64,000 nt of DNA from DAOUEX01 sp034430235 (lineage in GTDB: Bacteria; Chloroflexota; Anaerolineae; UBA2200): positions 71,990-135,989 of the forward strand of contig CAYZGO010000005.1 of the NCBI GenBank assembly GCA_964478075.1. The letters run 5' to 3'. The position numbers and the translations under genes are program-made. Below, piece after piece: positions 50,359-59,558 of this stretch (positions within the stretch are counted from its first letter, which is position 1; each line of letters begins with the position of its first letter). A model generated the notes under the pieces. It was not told the DNA's origin, did not search any database, and saw nothing but the letters and a program-made list of their open reading frames with translations.

Positions 50359-52803
50359 CTACTTGATGATCAATGGCAGGTAGAGGCGATAGGAGACTGG
50401 TGTGAACGTCGCTGTCTGCGTAGGCGTGGCTGTCGCAGTTGCGGTGGCGGTGGGCGTCGGCGTCGCTGTGTTCGTTGGCGTGGCAGTCAGCGTGGCCGTC
50501 GGATCCATCCACAAAACCTCCAACAGAGGCCGCTTGCTCTTGTCGCCAGCATTAGAGGAGTCAAAGCAATAGCAGTCATTGCCGGAGCCAATCTGTGGAC
50601 CTACAATTAGCACACCCTCATTAGGCACCAGTCCAGTCAGCCAGTCCTTCAGCAACGGCTTCAGATTGATTGGGTTGGGACCACCCCACACGCGCGCAGC
50701 GGCCAGGGGCGTAGGATCATAGTCACCCTCTGCCCCCGGGCTCGACCACGGGGCGTTCCAGGTCGCTTCTTCGTCAGTCCAGCTCCGCAGGAGGGTGTGC
50801 AGGCTTACGTCAAGGCCGCCTGAGTGAGTATCACAACGATACAAGGTCAGAAGCGCCTGCTTGACGACAGCATCGTGCGGTATTCCCTGGAGATCGAACT
50901 TTAGCAAGCTCCGCAACGCGCGCCCGTAGTTGATCTTTAACACTGAGGCACCCGCATAGTTCGAGACAGGGGAATACTGATAAATGTACGTATCCTGCAC
51001 ACCCTGGTACCCGGTCGTGGGACTCACACCTTGCTGGAAGGCGATCCTGTGCAGCTCAGGGGGCTCAAAGGGATAGATCAAGTACTGATGATGCACTCTA
51101 CCCAGGTGATCCCGATCCAACGAGAGCGGCAGGCGACCATCCAGAGGCAAGACGCCTTGCCGAATCTCAAAGTCGCCTGTAGCCACGTTCTGATCCTCAA
51201 TGGTGTACGTGGCATATGGATCAAAGCCCATAGTGCGCAGGTCGAAAGTCACGTCTAGCGGTAGATTCCCATTACGGAACGGGCGCTCGTCCCAAATGGT
51301 GGCCGAAATCACTTGTGTGGCCAGATCATAACTGGCCTCGACATCGCTGTAGCCATCGGCCCGATTGCCATTCCAGTCCTTCTGCAGGATGTACACCCAG
51401 TAGTAGTCCTTGCTCTCGTCGGCTCTGATTTTGATATCCGCGGGATTGTCATTGAGAGTGAAATCAGCCACAAAATCGAGGCCCTCAAACGTCGCTAACA
51501 AGTCAACATGGTCGCCATCATGCCAGAGGGCCAGCTTGTTATGGGCATCTGGATCATAGAAATCCGCCATGTAGTTGTAGAAACTCTCGGATTGAGCGAA
51601 TGGCACCGAGTCATCTGCCCGGCCGTGGACGATGGCCATGGGCACGTGCTTCAGGTTCATGGCCATGTGCAGGGCAGAGCGCCTCTTCCACTCCCAGGGA
51701 CAGCAGCCTGGCCCGTGAAGGCCGCATCCGATGTCGCGGATAAGAGAGTTCTCGACCCCAGGCCTCTGCTCCACCCAGGCCTTGAGATCGGTTGGGCCAG
51801 CCCAGTCTACGACGGCAGCGAACCTATGCGGGTACTTGGCGGCTACAGTGGCCGCTATGCCTCCCCCTGTCGAGAAGCCGCTCAAGTAGATGCGAGCAGG
51901 ATCCACATTGAAAGCCGAATCGGCCAGCAAGTAGTCAACTGCATCAACGATGTCGTGCTGAACTGCCACCGATGCAGTACGTCCCTTCTCCTTCCCGTCT
52001 GCCCAGCGGATATCAGGCCCCAGCAGCAGCCACCCCCTGGCACTAGCTCGCTCGGCAAACCTGTGTATGGCGTCTTCCCGGCCTTCGCCGCTGCCGCCGA
52101 TGGAGACCAAGAGCGGAACCGCAGTCGCCGGATCGTAGCCAGCAGGGACTTGGACACCAGCCCTTCGCTCCATCTGGTCAAAGCTGCTGATAAAGGTAAC
52201 ATCGCTCACTTGCGGGCCGTCAATGTCACCCTCCAGAACGATGTGGCCCCAGTAGGCGAGCCAATCGTCGGTGACGTCCGCGTCGTTAGTTATGCTGATA
52301 ACGTTCCAACCGCTCGCCACGACGCTGGGATTGCTCAGGGTATAGGTCACCGGTTGCCCGCTGCTGTAACAGATGCAGGTGTGATACACATCATCCTCAA
52401 CCTGCGCCACAGGCTGACCATTGAGATAGACGGTATGGTGTCTGTCCGGCTTGACACCGCACGAGCTGAGGACAAGATGAGCCACTGTGGGCGTGCCTTC
52501 CCAAATAAGCAACATCTGCGACTCCGCTGTTTTCACCGTGAGTCGGTCGGGTTTGATCTCCATGCACCCCGATAGGGTCGAAGTAAGCACTGTGTGAGTG
52601 GACAATGTCGCTCGTTGATTGGCGTGGCTTTTACTGCCTTGCTCGCCGCGATACGCCGCATTTGACATGACATCAACGTGACCCCCTGCAGACTTGGTTA
52701 TAAACAGCAACAGCATAACCAGCAAGGAGAGACACAGAGTTTTCGCTGCTACGATAAATCGGTTGTTCGTTGCCAGTGTACTGTGCATTGTGCTCCGCTC
52801 CAT
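50359..52803 (-). CDS. Secreted alpha/beta-hydrolase with DNRLRE domain and YLPLIIK tail
   Basis: 814-residue exported protein. After a signal peptide (TLCLSLLVMLLLFIT) there is a small beta domain, then an alpha/beta-hydrolase domain of the poly(3-hydroxyalkanoate) depolymerase/esterase type. Its serine nucleophile is in IYLSGFSTGGGIAATVAAKY (Ser about 309), with HGRADDSVPFAQ (Asp about 398) and LWHDGDHVDL (His about 431). A DNRLRE domain follows (about 591-767: LLKFDLQGIPHDA, EATW, NEGVLIVG, RPLLEVLWMD), then a (T/A/P) linker and RLYLPLIIK. It may hydrolyse ester groups or a polymer at the cell surface. The gene lies 4 nt after a longer paralogue (52808-55819). Confidence 0.85.
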   Translation of the reverse strand: MERSTMHSTLATNNRFIVAAKTLCLSLLVMLLLFITKSAGGHVDVMSNAAYRGEQGSKSHANQRATLSTHTVLTSTLSGCMEIKPDRLTVKTAESQMLLIWEGTPTVAHLVLSSCGVKPDRHHTVYLNGQPVAQVEDDVYHTCICYSSGQPVTYTLSNPSVVASGWNVISITNDADVTDDWLAYWGHIVLEGDIDGPQVSDVTFISSFDQMERRAGVQVPAGYDPATAVPLLVSIGGSGEGREDAIHRFAERASARGWLLLGPDIRWADGKEKGRTASVAVQHDIVDAVDYLLADSAFNVDPARIYLSGFSTGGGIAATVAAKYPHRFAAVVDWAGPTDLKAWVEQRPGVENSLIRDIGCGLHGPGCCPWEWKRRSALHMAMNLKHVPMAIVHGRADDSVPFAQSESFYNYMADFYDPDAHNKLALWHDGDHVDLLATFEGLDFVADFTLNDNPADIKIRADESKDYYWVYILQKDWNGNRADGYSDVEASYDLATQVISATIWDERPFRNGNLPLDVTFDLRTMGFDPYATYTIEDQNVATGDFEIRQGVLPLDGRLPLSLDRDHLGRVHHQYLIYPFEPPELHRIAFQQGVSPTTGYQGVQDTYIYQYSPVSNYAGASVLKINYGRALRSLLKFDLQGIPHDAVVKQALLTLYRCDTHSGGLDVSLHTLLRSWTDEEATWNAPWSSPGAEGDYDPTPLAAARVWGGPNPINLKPLLKDWLTGLVPNEGVLIVGPQIGSGNDCYCFDSSNAGDKSKRPLLEVLWMDPTATLTATPTNTATPTPTATATATATPTQTATFTPVSYRLYLPLIIK

Positions 52804-52807
52804 GTGC

Positions 52808-55800
52808 CTACTTCAAGATCAGCGGCAGATACACGTACCACGCCCTCCGAGTCGGCGTTGCAGTGTTCGTCGGCGTGGACGTGGAAGTTGGTGTCGGACT
52901 TGGGGGCGCAGTTGGCGTTGACGTCGGCGTGGCTGTGTTCGTTGGCGTGGCAGTCTGTGTAGGCGTCGGATCCATGTACAGAATCTCCAGCAGCGGACGC
53001 TTGCTGGTGTCGCCATACTCTGCTGAAGCCAGTGGATAGTTGTCCCATGTATAGTAATAACCAAGGCCAAACAGAATCACGCCACAGTTACTGTCGGGTA
53101 CTTGCAGCCAGTGCTGCACCAGAGACTTGAGGTTGAAGGTGTAGGGGCTAGCTGCCTTCATGTTTCGAACGGTATATTCAGCGGTAGCCGCACGATCTGT
53201 GCCTTCGCCGCCAGCCCCTGGTGTGGCCCAAGGTTGACCCTGACTCGCTAGACTCCAAGTCGCTTCTGCATCCTCCCAAGGTCGTAGGACTTGGTAGGCC
53301 CCGAAATCATTGCCCACACGCGGATTAGGCAGGAGATGAACAATCAACCTAGCGCTCTTGAGCACTGCACGGTCAAGGTCAGGCACAGCGCCCAAATCGA
53401 ACTTTAGAAGCGCCTTATTGCGTGCGTCGTACTTGAGTAACAGCATGTCGGCGCTTCCGTAGTTGGCTTCACTCCCACCCTCTATATAGGTATCCAGAGC
53501 CTGCAGGCTAGCTTGCTTCAATTCGCCACCGTCTGCCGGACGGATGACATACTCACGTTTTACGATATTCAGCTCATTGGGTCGCACAATCAAGACCAGT
53601 TTGCCACCTACAGGTGGTACAGCTGACTGCAAGTGGAATTCCCCAGTGGCGTCGTCATATTCCTCAATGTCATAAGCAGACGTCGTGTCCAAGTCCATCT
53701 TCGTCAAATCCAGCGTCACGGTGAGGGCTCTGCCCTCCGCAAAGCCTCCGTCCCCCGCAGTTACCCAAATGGTGTTCGTGCCAGGATCGTAACTGGTATC
53801 CACCTCCACCCAGCCTCGCCAGTTCCCGTCGGAGGTATCCTTGTCCACGTGCAGCCAGTAGTAGCCCTTGCTCTCGTCGGTGATGATTCGCAGCTCACGC
53901 GGGTTCTGCGTGACCGTATATGGAGCCAGAAACTCGAGGTCGGTCTCACTCACTCCGGGCACTGGGTAGATGTGACCAACAGTACGTGTGATAAACTCCT
54001 TAAATGCGCTGTCAGGGATAGCCTCATAGAGATTCTGCCCATGCGCAAAGGGCACTTTGTTGTCATCTGTGCCATGTACGATGCGTATGGGGACATGCTG
54101 CAAGTTGCGCGCCAAAAAAAGACTGGACCGACGGTCGCAGTCAAAGCCGCCAGAACACTCGCCATCCCAATCAATGTCCAGTCGCTCGGATTTCCACTGC
54201 GCATAGTTCGTCGGACCGGCATAGTCCACTACGCCGGCAAAGACATCAGGATACTTGGCAGCCACCGTAGCCGCAATGCCTCCGCCAACCGAGAAGCCAG
54301 CGATGTAGATTCGCGACGAGTCCACATTGTAGTGGTCTTGCATGTACCCCAACAGACTCATCACATCACGCTGCACATGCAGGGAAGGGCTCTTGGCCCA
54401 GAGTTCATTAGGGGGCAGGCGGACCAGCCGCAGGTCAAGAGAAGCGAGCAACCAGCCCATGTCATTCGCCTGGATCGCGTACCTGTTCAAACCATCGACC
54501 TTGTCCTCATGACTGCCGGGCACGGAGATGAGCAAAGGCGTATCCGCGCCCGGATCGTAGCCAATGGGAACCTGCACGGCGGCGTATAGCGGGGTCCCAT
54601 CATGGTCCTCGCCAATCACAAAGTTTGAGCGCGTCGTGCTTGTAATCTGACCGATCATCACTATCTGCCCCCGCTGGGCATTCCACGTGTCATAAACACT
54701 GCCGTCGTTGGTGATGGTGATGAGATTGGCGCCCCTGATGACCAGGCCAGGGTCTATCTCGTATTCGCTCGGATCCGGACGAGGGCCAAAGTTGCACTCG
54801 CAGGGCGGCGTCGAATCTGATGGGGTAGAGCCAATACACACACCATTGAGATAGATGCTGTGTCTATAGTCACTGTTACAAATGACCAGTTGCAGCTTGG
54901 CTGTATAGGGCGTCCCTTCCCAAATCATGATCATCTGCGCTGGCCCCGCGGTTTTCTCACTGACCCTATCTGCCCAGACCTTCAGTGCGCAGTTATTAGG
55001 CCTCCAATCGGTCAGCGTCGAGGTGATGACCGTCCAACCAGGCGGTGTGGGCGTCTTGGTTGGAGTTTGGGTTGGCGTTGGTGTGGACAGCGGCGGCGCT
55101 CCCTCGTACACAACCACCAGCTTGGGACGGTGGCCTTCTATTGCGTTGTCAGAACTACTAAACTTGTAGGTCACAGCAGTGCCCAGAGATCCACCCTGAA
55201 GCAACACACCATCGTTTGCCGTTGGGTTGCGAATCCACTTCTCTACCACACTCCTGGTCAGAACCAGCGTAACGTCCGCGTCCCATCTGTTCACAACGGC
55301 ATCGCAGATTTTGTTCTCCTCTCGTATGCTACCCTGGCAGCCACCTCCACCATCCCACGGTTGGCCTGCCCAGGCCTCTGACCAGCTTGCCTCATCCTCA
55401 ATCCATGGTTGCAGCGTCTCATAGCAAAGCAGACCCATAGAGGCATAGGGATACCGACTGCTCACATCAAGGGTCAGAGCCGCCGAACGCACCCGCGCGT
55501 CCGGCGGAATACGCTGTGACAAGTCAAACTTGATCAATGCACGCTGCCTGTCCGTGCTTCTCACCCACAAAACATCCGGCGCATGGCTGTTCCCTTTCCT
55601 GCTCGGGTTGTCAGCATCCAAGAACGTGTCCGCAGTACCATCATAGCCAGAAGGTGACACACCGGTCTGAAAAGTAACGGTGTATACTCCCTGTTGCAAT
55701 TGCTCGGGCAAGGCAGCCAACACTGGCGCGCGGTCGTCAATACCCAAACACATTGCCAACCATAAGCCGATAGCCAGCACCAGTGCAACAGCAAAGAGAA

Positions 55801-55819
55801 GCAGAACTCGACTATTCAT
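52808..55819 (-). CDS. Secreted alpha/beta-hydrolase flanked by two DNRLRE domains, YLPLILK tail
   Basis: 1003-residue exported paralogue of the gene downstream. A signal peptide (RVLLLFAVALVLAIGLWLAM) is followed by a DNRLRE domain (about 50-245: LIKFDLSQRIPPDA, EASW, NDGVLLQGG, RPKLVVVYEG). Then come a (T/P) linker, a small beta domain, an alpha/beta-hydrolase (IYIAGFSVGGGIAATVAAKY with Ser about 509, HGTDDNKVPF, and TVGHIYPVPG with a candidate His), a second DNRLRE (about 770-960: LLKFDLGAVPD) and a linker ending in YVYLPLILK. ATG 55819 is chosen since GAGGG lies about 8 nt upstream and the promoter at 55889-55917 precedes it. First gene of a long operon. Confidence 0.85.
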   Translation of the reverse strand: MNSRVLLLFAVALVLAIGLWLAMCLGIDDRAPVLAALPEQLQQGVYTVTFQTGVSPSGYDGTADTFLDADNPSRKGNSHAPDVLWVRSTDRQRALIKFDLSQRIPPDARVRSAALTLDVSSRYPYASMGLLCYETLQPWIEDEASWSEAWAGQPWDGGGGCQGSIREENKICDAVVNRWDADVTLVLTRSVVEKWIRNPTANDGVLLQGGSLGTAVTYKFSSSDNAIEGHRPKLVVVYEGAPPLSTPTPTQTPTKTPTPPGWTVITSTLTDWRPNNCALKVWADRVSEKTAGPAQMIMIWEGTPYTAKLQLVICNSDYRHSIYLNGVCIGSTPSDSTPPCECNFGPRPDPSEYEIDPGLVIRGANLITITNDGSVYDTWNAQRGQIVMIGQITSTTRSNFVIGEDHDGTPLYAAVQVPIGYDPGADTPLLISVPGSHEDKVDGLNRYAIQANDMGWLLASLDLRLVRLPPNELWAKSPSLHVQRDVMSLLGYMQDHYNVDSSRIYIAGFSVGGGIAATVAAKYPDVFAGVVDYAGPTNYAQWKSERLDIDWDGECSGGFDCDRRSSLFLARNLQHVPIRIVHGTDDNKVPFAHGQNLYEAIPDSAFKEFITRTVGHIYPVPGVSETDLEFLAPYTVTQNPRELRIITDESKGYYWLHVDKDTSDGNWRGWVEVDTSYDPGTNTIWVTAGDGGFAEGRALTVTLDLTKMDLDTTSAYDIEEYDDATGEFHLQSAVPPVGGKLVLIVRPNELNIVKREYVIRPADGGELKQASLQALDTYIEGGSEANYGSADMLLLKYDARNKALLKFDLGAVPDLDRAVLKSARLIVHLLPNPRVGNDFGAYQVLRPWEDAEATWSLASQGQPWATPGAGGEGTDRAATAEYTVRNMKAASPYTFNLKSLVQHWLQVPDSNCGVILFGLGYYYTWDNYPLASAEYGDTSKRPLLEILYMDPTPTQTATPTNTATPTSTPTAPPSPTPTSTSTPTNTATPTRRAWYVYLPLILK

Positions 55820-55888
55820 CAAGCATCCCTCGTCTTGCCATGACAAGGGTCGCATTGAAGTTCCCGACAACCGCATATCACGTGCTGC

Positions 55889-55917
55889 ATTCTACCCCAT
55901 GGGCAATGACTAGTCAA
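55889..55917 (-). promoter_or_regulatory. Promoter of the 55.8-40.5 kb glycan operon
   Basis: On the minus strand TTGACT (55917-55912), a 17-nt spacer, then TAGAAT (55894-55889), about 65 nt before the ATG at 55819. It is one of the best promoter matches in the window and marks the start of a ten-gene unit that includes the YfhO pseudogene. Confidence 0.7.
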
Positions 55918-55973
55918 AAAAAGCAATGATTGACGCATAAGCGATACTTGAAGAACTCCTCTCCTTCAGATAC

Positions 55974-57842
55974 TCACCTTAATTCATAGACGTACACGCG
56001 GTCCACAATCAACGCGCGGCCGAAATCAGGTAGCGACTCCGACAACCACCCACTGTGGTACACTGGCTCTTCATCAAACGTCGCCACCAGGCGCAGTGCA
56101 TCGAACTGGCTGATGCGATGCTGTACGTCAGCCCATTGCGCGCCATAGCTCTTCGCTCCCACCAACACATATCTCACGCCCCAATCACGCAGCAGCGCGA
56201 TGGCTTGCCCAGTAGGAAAGTCCCACAGCACAGGCCGTACCTGTCGATAGCAGCGCGGAAAGAACGCGCCATAGCCATACACTATTGGCCTGCCGTGCAC
56301 TCCGGCGGCATACAGCCCTAGGCCGTGCTCGGCCTTCAATAGTGGAAACTGGGCGACAGCTTCTTGTCCAGCCTGTCGAGCGAGCCACCTGTCTACTGGC
56401 TGGGACCGCACTTCTGACCACCCCAGTGGATAAGGCACAGCCGCAAGCTCGAAAATTACCGCCCCTATGAGCAGCACACTCCACCGTGAGCGGTGTGCGG
56501 TGCCATCTGTACCCTCCATGATCCGCGCCAGACCAATGCTCGCCAGGATAGCCACAGCAAACGCGCTGATCAGGCCAAAACGTGTCCACACGCGCATGGC
56601 GTCGAAGAAAGGCAAATACAGATAGCAGAGCAAAGTTGGCAAGGGCACATAGATAGCCCCTGCAACTCGCAGATCGTAATACATCGGCATTGGGTGCAAG
56701 GCTAGACGTTTGGCCAGCAACCCCATGGCAGCCGTAAAGCCCCTCTCTACCCACGCTGGCACCACAACGTAGACCCGCTGGCCGCCAACGTGCAGCGTCG
56801 TCCCCAGTGCCAGGACGAGGGAAAGGCCGAACAGCAGGGCATAAGCGGAGGATACCCGCTCCCGACGTGTCCACATGGCAACCAGAGCCAGAACCATAGC
56901 GATCCAACTCAGGGCTATAGTGTGCTCTGGCACATCCTGGCGTTCAACGTAGTACGGTGCAACCAGTTTCCCCCAAAGCGGATGCATAGGATTAGGCACC
57001 AAAAAATCGCCCACGCTGGCTGAGAAGACATCTACCTCGCGCAGAGAAAAGGCCATCTCCCTCTGACCCCACTGCTGCATTGTGTGTACGACACTGGGGG
57101 CCATCAGCAGGATGGCGACGACAGCAGCCAGGGCAAACGAGTACCACAGTCGCCGGTTGAGCAGGCGTTCCCGCCACGGCCTCGCTCGCCATGATACGTA
57201 GGCTGCCGCGAAGATAGCGGCGGTGGGTGCATAGTACCAGGAAGAGAGCGCTGACAATGCGAAAAAGACACCAACCAGGATGGCTGACAGCGTCTTCTTT
57301 GTCTCCAGTACTTGCTCCAGGCACAGAAAGAGAAAAGGCAGCCATTGTGTACCTAGCAGGTTCAGATGCCCTGCGCCCAGATGCCCCATACGATAGGAAC
57401 AAAAAGCATAGACCACACCCCCAAGGAGTGCAGCCAGCCGCGCGCGTGTCAAACGAAATGCCAGCAGGTAAACACCAAAGCCGGATAGCACAAACGACAG
57501 CAACACCAGCGTATTGTAACTGACAGTCTCCCCGCAGAGAATGGTGAGCGGCGTGCCGAGCGATACGTTAGCCAGGCTCATCTCGTGCAGCGCTAGGTAG
57601 TAGCCCTCCGGGTAGAAAACGTCTGCATTGAAAAAGGGAGAAATACCCAGGTCAAACAACGCGCGTTTGAACCACCACAGTTTGTAAAGGTACTCAAAAT
57701 TATCTCCCGGCGGCCCCAGCACGGCATGTGCAAAGCGCGCGACCAATGGATACGTCATCACGAGAGCAAGCAGCAAATAGAAAAAAAGGACGCCGACTTG
57801 CTTTGTGCCGTCCGCGCGTCCTCGGCTTCTCGCGGCTTCCAT
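55974..57842 (-). CDS. GT-C-like polytopic membrane protein
   Basis: 622-residue protein with about 11-13 TM helices and a C-terminal soluble part (about 520-622). The first loop contains GDNFEYLYKLWWFKRALFD and FYPEGYYLALHEMS, acidic residues just after TM1 as in lipid-sugar-dependent GT-C enzymes. SLGTPLTILCGETVSYN and YRMGHLGAGHLNLLGTQWLP follow. The soluble end has LLRDWGVRYVLVGAKSYGAQ, a motif common to such membrane glycosyltransferases. Family resemblance is weak but the architecture is clear. It is 29 nt after the methyltransferase gene, so coexpressed. Probably modifies the glycan on the outer face. Confidence 0.72.
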   Translation of the reverse strand: MEAARSRGRADGTKQVGVLFFYLLLALVMTYPLVARFAHAVLGPPGDNFEYLYKLWWFKRALFDLGISPFFNADVFYPEGYYLALHEMSLANVSLGTPLTILCGETVSYNTLVLLSFVLSGFGVYLLAFRLTRARLAALLGGVVYAFCSYRMGHLGAGHLNLLGTQWLPFLFLCLEQVLETKKTLSAILVGVFFALSALSSWYYAPTAAIFAAAYVSWRARPWRERLLNRRLWYSFALAAVVAILLMAPSVVHTMQQWGQREMAFSLREVDVFSASVGDFLVPNPMHPLWGKLVAPYYVERQDVPEHTIALSWIAMVLALVAMWTRRERVSSAYALLFGLSLVLALGTTLHVGGQRVYVVVPAWVERGFTAAMGLLAKRLALHPMPMYYDLRVAGAIYVPLPTLLCYLYLPFFDAMRVWTRFGLISAFAVAILASIGLARIMEGTDGTAHRSRWSVLLIGAVIFELAAVPYPLGWSEVRSQPVDRWLARQAGQEAVAQFPLLKAEHGLGLYAAGVHGRPIVYGYGAFFPRCYRQVRPVLWDFPTGQAIALLRDWGVRYVLVGAKSYGAQWADVQHRISQFDALRLVATFDEEPVYHSGWLSESLPDFGRALIVDRVYVYELR

Positions 57843-57871
57843 AGGTTACAGGCCTCCACCAGTGCCGAAAG

Positions 57872-58768
57872 TCACCCTCGTTTCCGGGCATAGACTGTCA
57901 TCTTGGTAAGGGGATTGATGTTGATGCGTATCTTATCCAGGCCCAATCTGTAGACCAGCTTGGCTGCTGCGTTCGTGATCATCCCGTCCCAGGTGTAGTA
58001 CTTAAGCCGGTGCATGGCTGGACCCAGGTAAAACACCTTGTCCGCACTTTCTATCCTCAACACTTCAAAGTCTGCCCTGCGCAGCATCTCCGTCATCGTG
58101 CGCCTGGAGAAGAAATAAATATGCTCACGTACACGACGGAACTCTTCCCAACGGCTGCCCAATATGCGCGCCACCAAGCTGCCCACGTCTGGCGTAATGA
58201 GCGAAAGCAGGCCGCCATCGCGCAGAATGCGTCGGACCTCCCGGAGCTCACCCATGGGGTCAACTACGTGCTCGATGACATCCCACATAGTCACCACGTC
58301 GAACGTCTGTGGATCGAATCGCAGCTCCTTGAGGGTCCCCAGGCGCACATCCAAGCCCAATCTCTCTCGCGCGTAGTGCCCGCTGAAACTTGACACTTCA
58401 CTGCCAACAACTTCCCACCCTTTGCTCCTGGCGAGATCCAGGAAGAATCCCGTTGCACAGCCAATATCGAGAAGCCTGCCTTTCCTGGCATAGCGTTCGA
58501 TGGTCTTCAGGCGCTTGGCAAAAGTGATCTTGATATTCTCCTCATCCGCAAGATAGTCGTCGTAGCCAAAGAACTCCAGGCCGTTCTTGATGCCATCGTG
58601 ATCAAAATACTCTTCTGTGTATATCTCCTGAAGAAGCTCCTCCCGGTAACGTGGGTTGACGTAGACCAGGCCACATTGCCGGCAGCGGACAATGTGAAAG
58701 CCATCTATCTCCGCTACTGGCGTCGTATCGTCGGCACCGCAGAGGTTGCAACGAACTCTCTCAAGCAA
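57872..58768 (-). CDS. Zinc-finger class I SAM methyltransferase
   Basis: 298-residue enzyme. An N-terminal zinc ribbon (CNLCG and CRQCG) is followed by a Methyltransf_23-type domain with LLDIGCATGFFLDLARSKGW, then DVVTMWDVIEHVVDP and LSLITPDVGSLVARILG. This form is frequent in glycan and natural product loci. The start is placed at TTG 58768 because AAAGGAGG lies 4 nt upstream and the -10 box at 58796-58791 puts the transcription start after both upstream ATGs (58801 and 58792). Substrate unknown; sugar methylation is likely. Confidence 0.83.
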   Translation of the reverse strand: MLERVRCNLCGADDTTPVAEIDGFHIVRCRQCGLVYVNPRYREELLQEIYTEEYFDHDGIKNGLEFFGYDDYLADEENIKITFAKRLKTIERYARKGRLLDIGCATGFFLDLARSKGWEVVGSEVSSFSGHYARERLGLDVRLGTLKELRFDPQTFDVVTMWDVIEHVVDPMGELREVRRILRDGGLLSLITPDVGSLVARILGSRWEEFRRVREHIYFFSRRTMTEMLRRADFEVLRIESADKVFYLGPAMHRLKYYTWDGMITNAAAKLVYRLGLDKIRININPLTKMTVYARKRG

Positions 58769-58790
58769 GCCGCCTCCTTTTTCAAGAGTC

Positions 58791-58818
58791 ATTATAGCCA
58801 TTCAAAATGAAAAGGCAA
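58791..58818 (-). promoter_or_regulatory. Internal promoter before the methyltransferase gene
   Basis: TTGCCT (58818-58813), a 16-nt spacer and TATAAT (58796-58791) on the minus strand. It lies just after the stop of the acyltransferase gene and decides the start codon of the next gene. Confidence 0.65.
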
Positions 58819-58851
58819 TGAAAAGCCTATTAGACCGATATGACAAATCCT

Positions 58852-59544
58852 TCACGCCTCACCACGCATGCGAATCACGTGCGCTGGGACGCCTACAGCT
58901 ATGGCATAAGCAGGGATGTCCTTAGTTACTACTGCCCCAGCACCAATCACTGCGCCTTTGCCAACGCGCACGCCTTCCAGCACGCTGACGCCCAGCCCCA
59001 GCCACACGTCGTCTTCAAGCACGATGTCACCTGCGCTGCGAATGCCCTGCGATTTGATGGCCACACCGCGGTCCTCAAAGTCATGCTCGTAGGGGCTGAA
59101 GCCACAATGCGGGGCAATCTGCACGTTGCAGCCAATGATCAGGCTCCCCAGGAACGCCTTAAGATTGCACGAGGCTTGAATATGTGTGCCGTCACCAATG
59201 ATCACGCTTCCCCCAGCTCCCACTTCGATGATGGTGCCGCGGTATAGATGGACCTGATTTCCCAGTCGCACTTCCCCACCATCACGATGACCATAGATGG
59301 TGACACCGTCATCAATGAAACAGCTACGCCCCAGATGAAGCCCGGGGCACTTGATCTGTGCATAGGGCGAAATGTAGGACCTGGTAGTCACCTGTGCCAG
59401 GATGCGACGATCCTTGTAAGGCCCCACCAGGGCTCCGCCCAGCCTCACTGCTAGCCGCCCCAGACCCGGCACCCCTGACAGCCCCATCAGGACTCTCAAG
59501 ACCAGTAGTCCCAGATGCCGCGCCCAGCGTCTGAGCCTTGACAT
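58852..59544 (-). CDS. Hexapeptide-repeat acetyltransferase
   Basis: 230-residue acyltransferase of the WcaF/CapG-like type. An amphipathic N-terminal helix of about 40 residues is followed by left-handed beta-helix repeats (LHLGRSCFIDDGVTIYGH, VRLGNQVHLYRGTIIEVG, SVIIGDGTHIQASCNL). The catalytic loop is APHCGFSPYEHDF, with the His expected for acetyl-CoA chemistry, and the end is KDIPAYAIAVGVPAHVIRMR. It should acetylate a sugar of the glycan. 14 nt after the epimerase stop. Confidence 0.85.
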   Translation of the reverse strand: MSRLRRWARHLGLLVLRVLMGLSGVPGLGRLAVRLGGALVGPYKDRRILAQVTTRSYISPYAQIKCPGLHLGRSCFIDDGVTIYGHRDGGEVRLGNQVHLYRGTIIEVGAGGSVIIGDGTHIQASCNLKAFLGSLIIGCNVQIAPHCGFSPYEHDFEDRGVAIKSQGIRSAGDIVLEDDVWLGLGVSVLEGVRVGKGAVIGAGAVVTKDIPAYAIAVGVPAHVIRMRGEA

Positions 59545-59558
59545 TGCGCTACCCCTTC

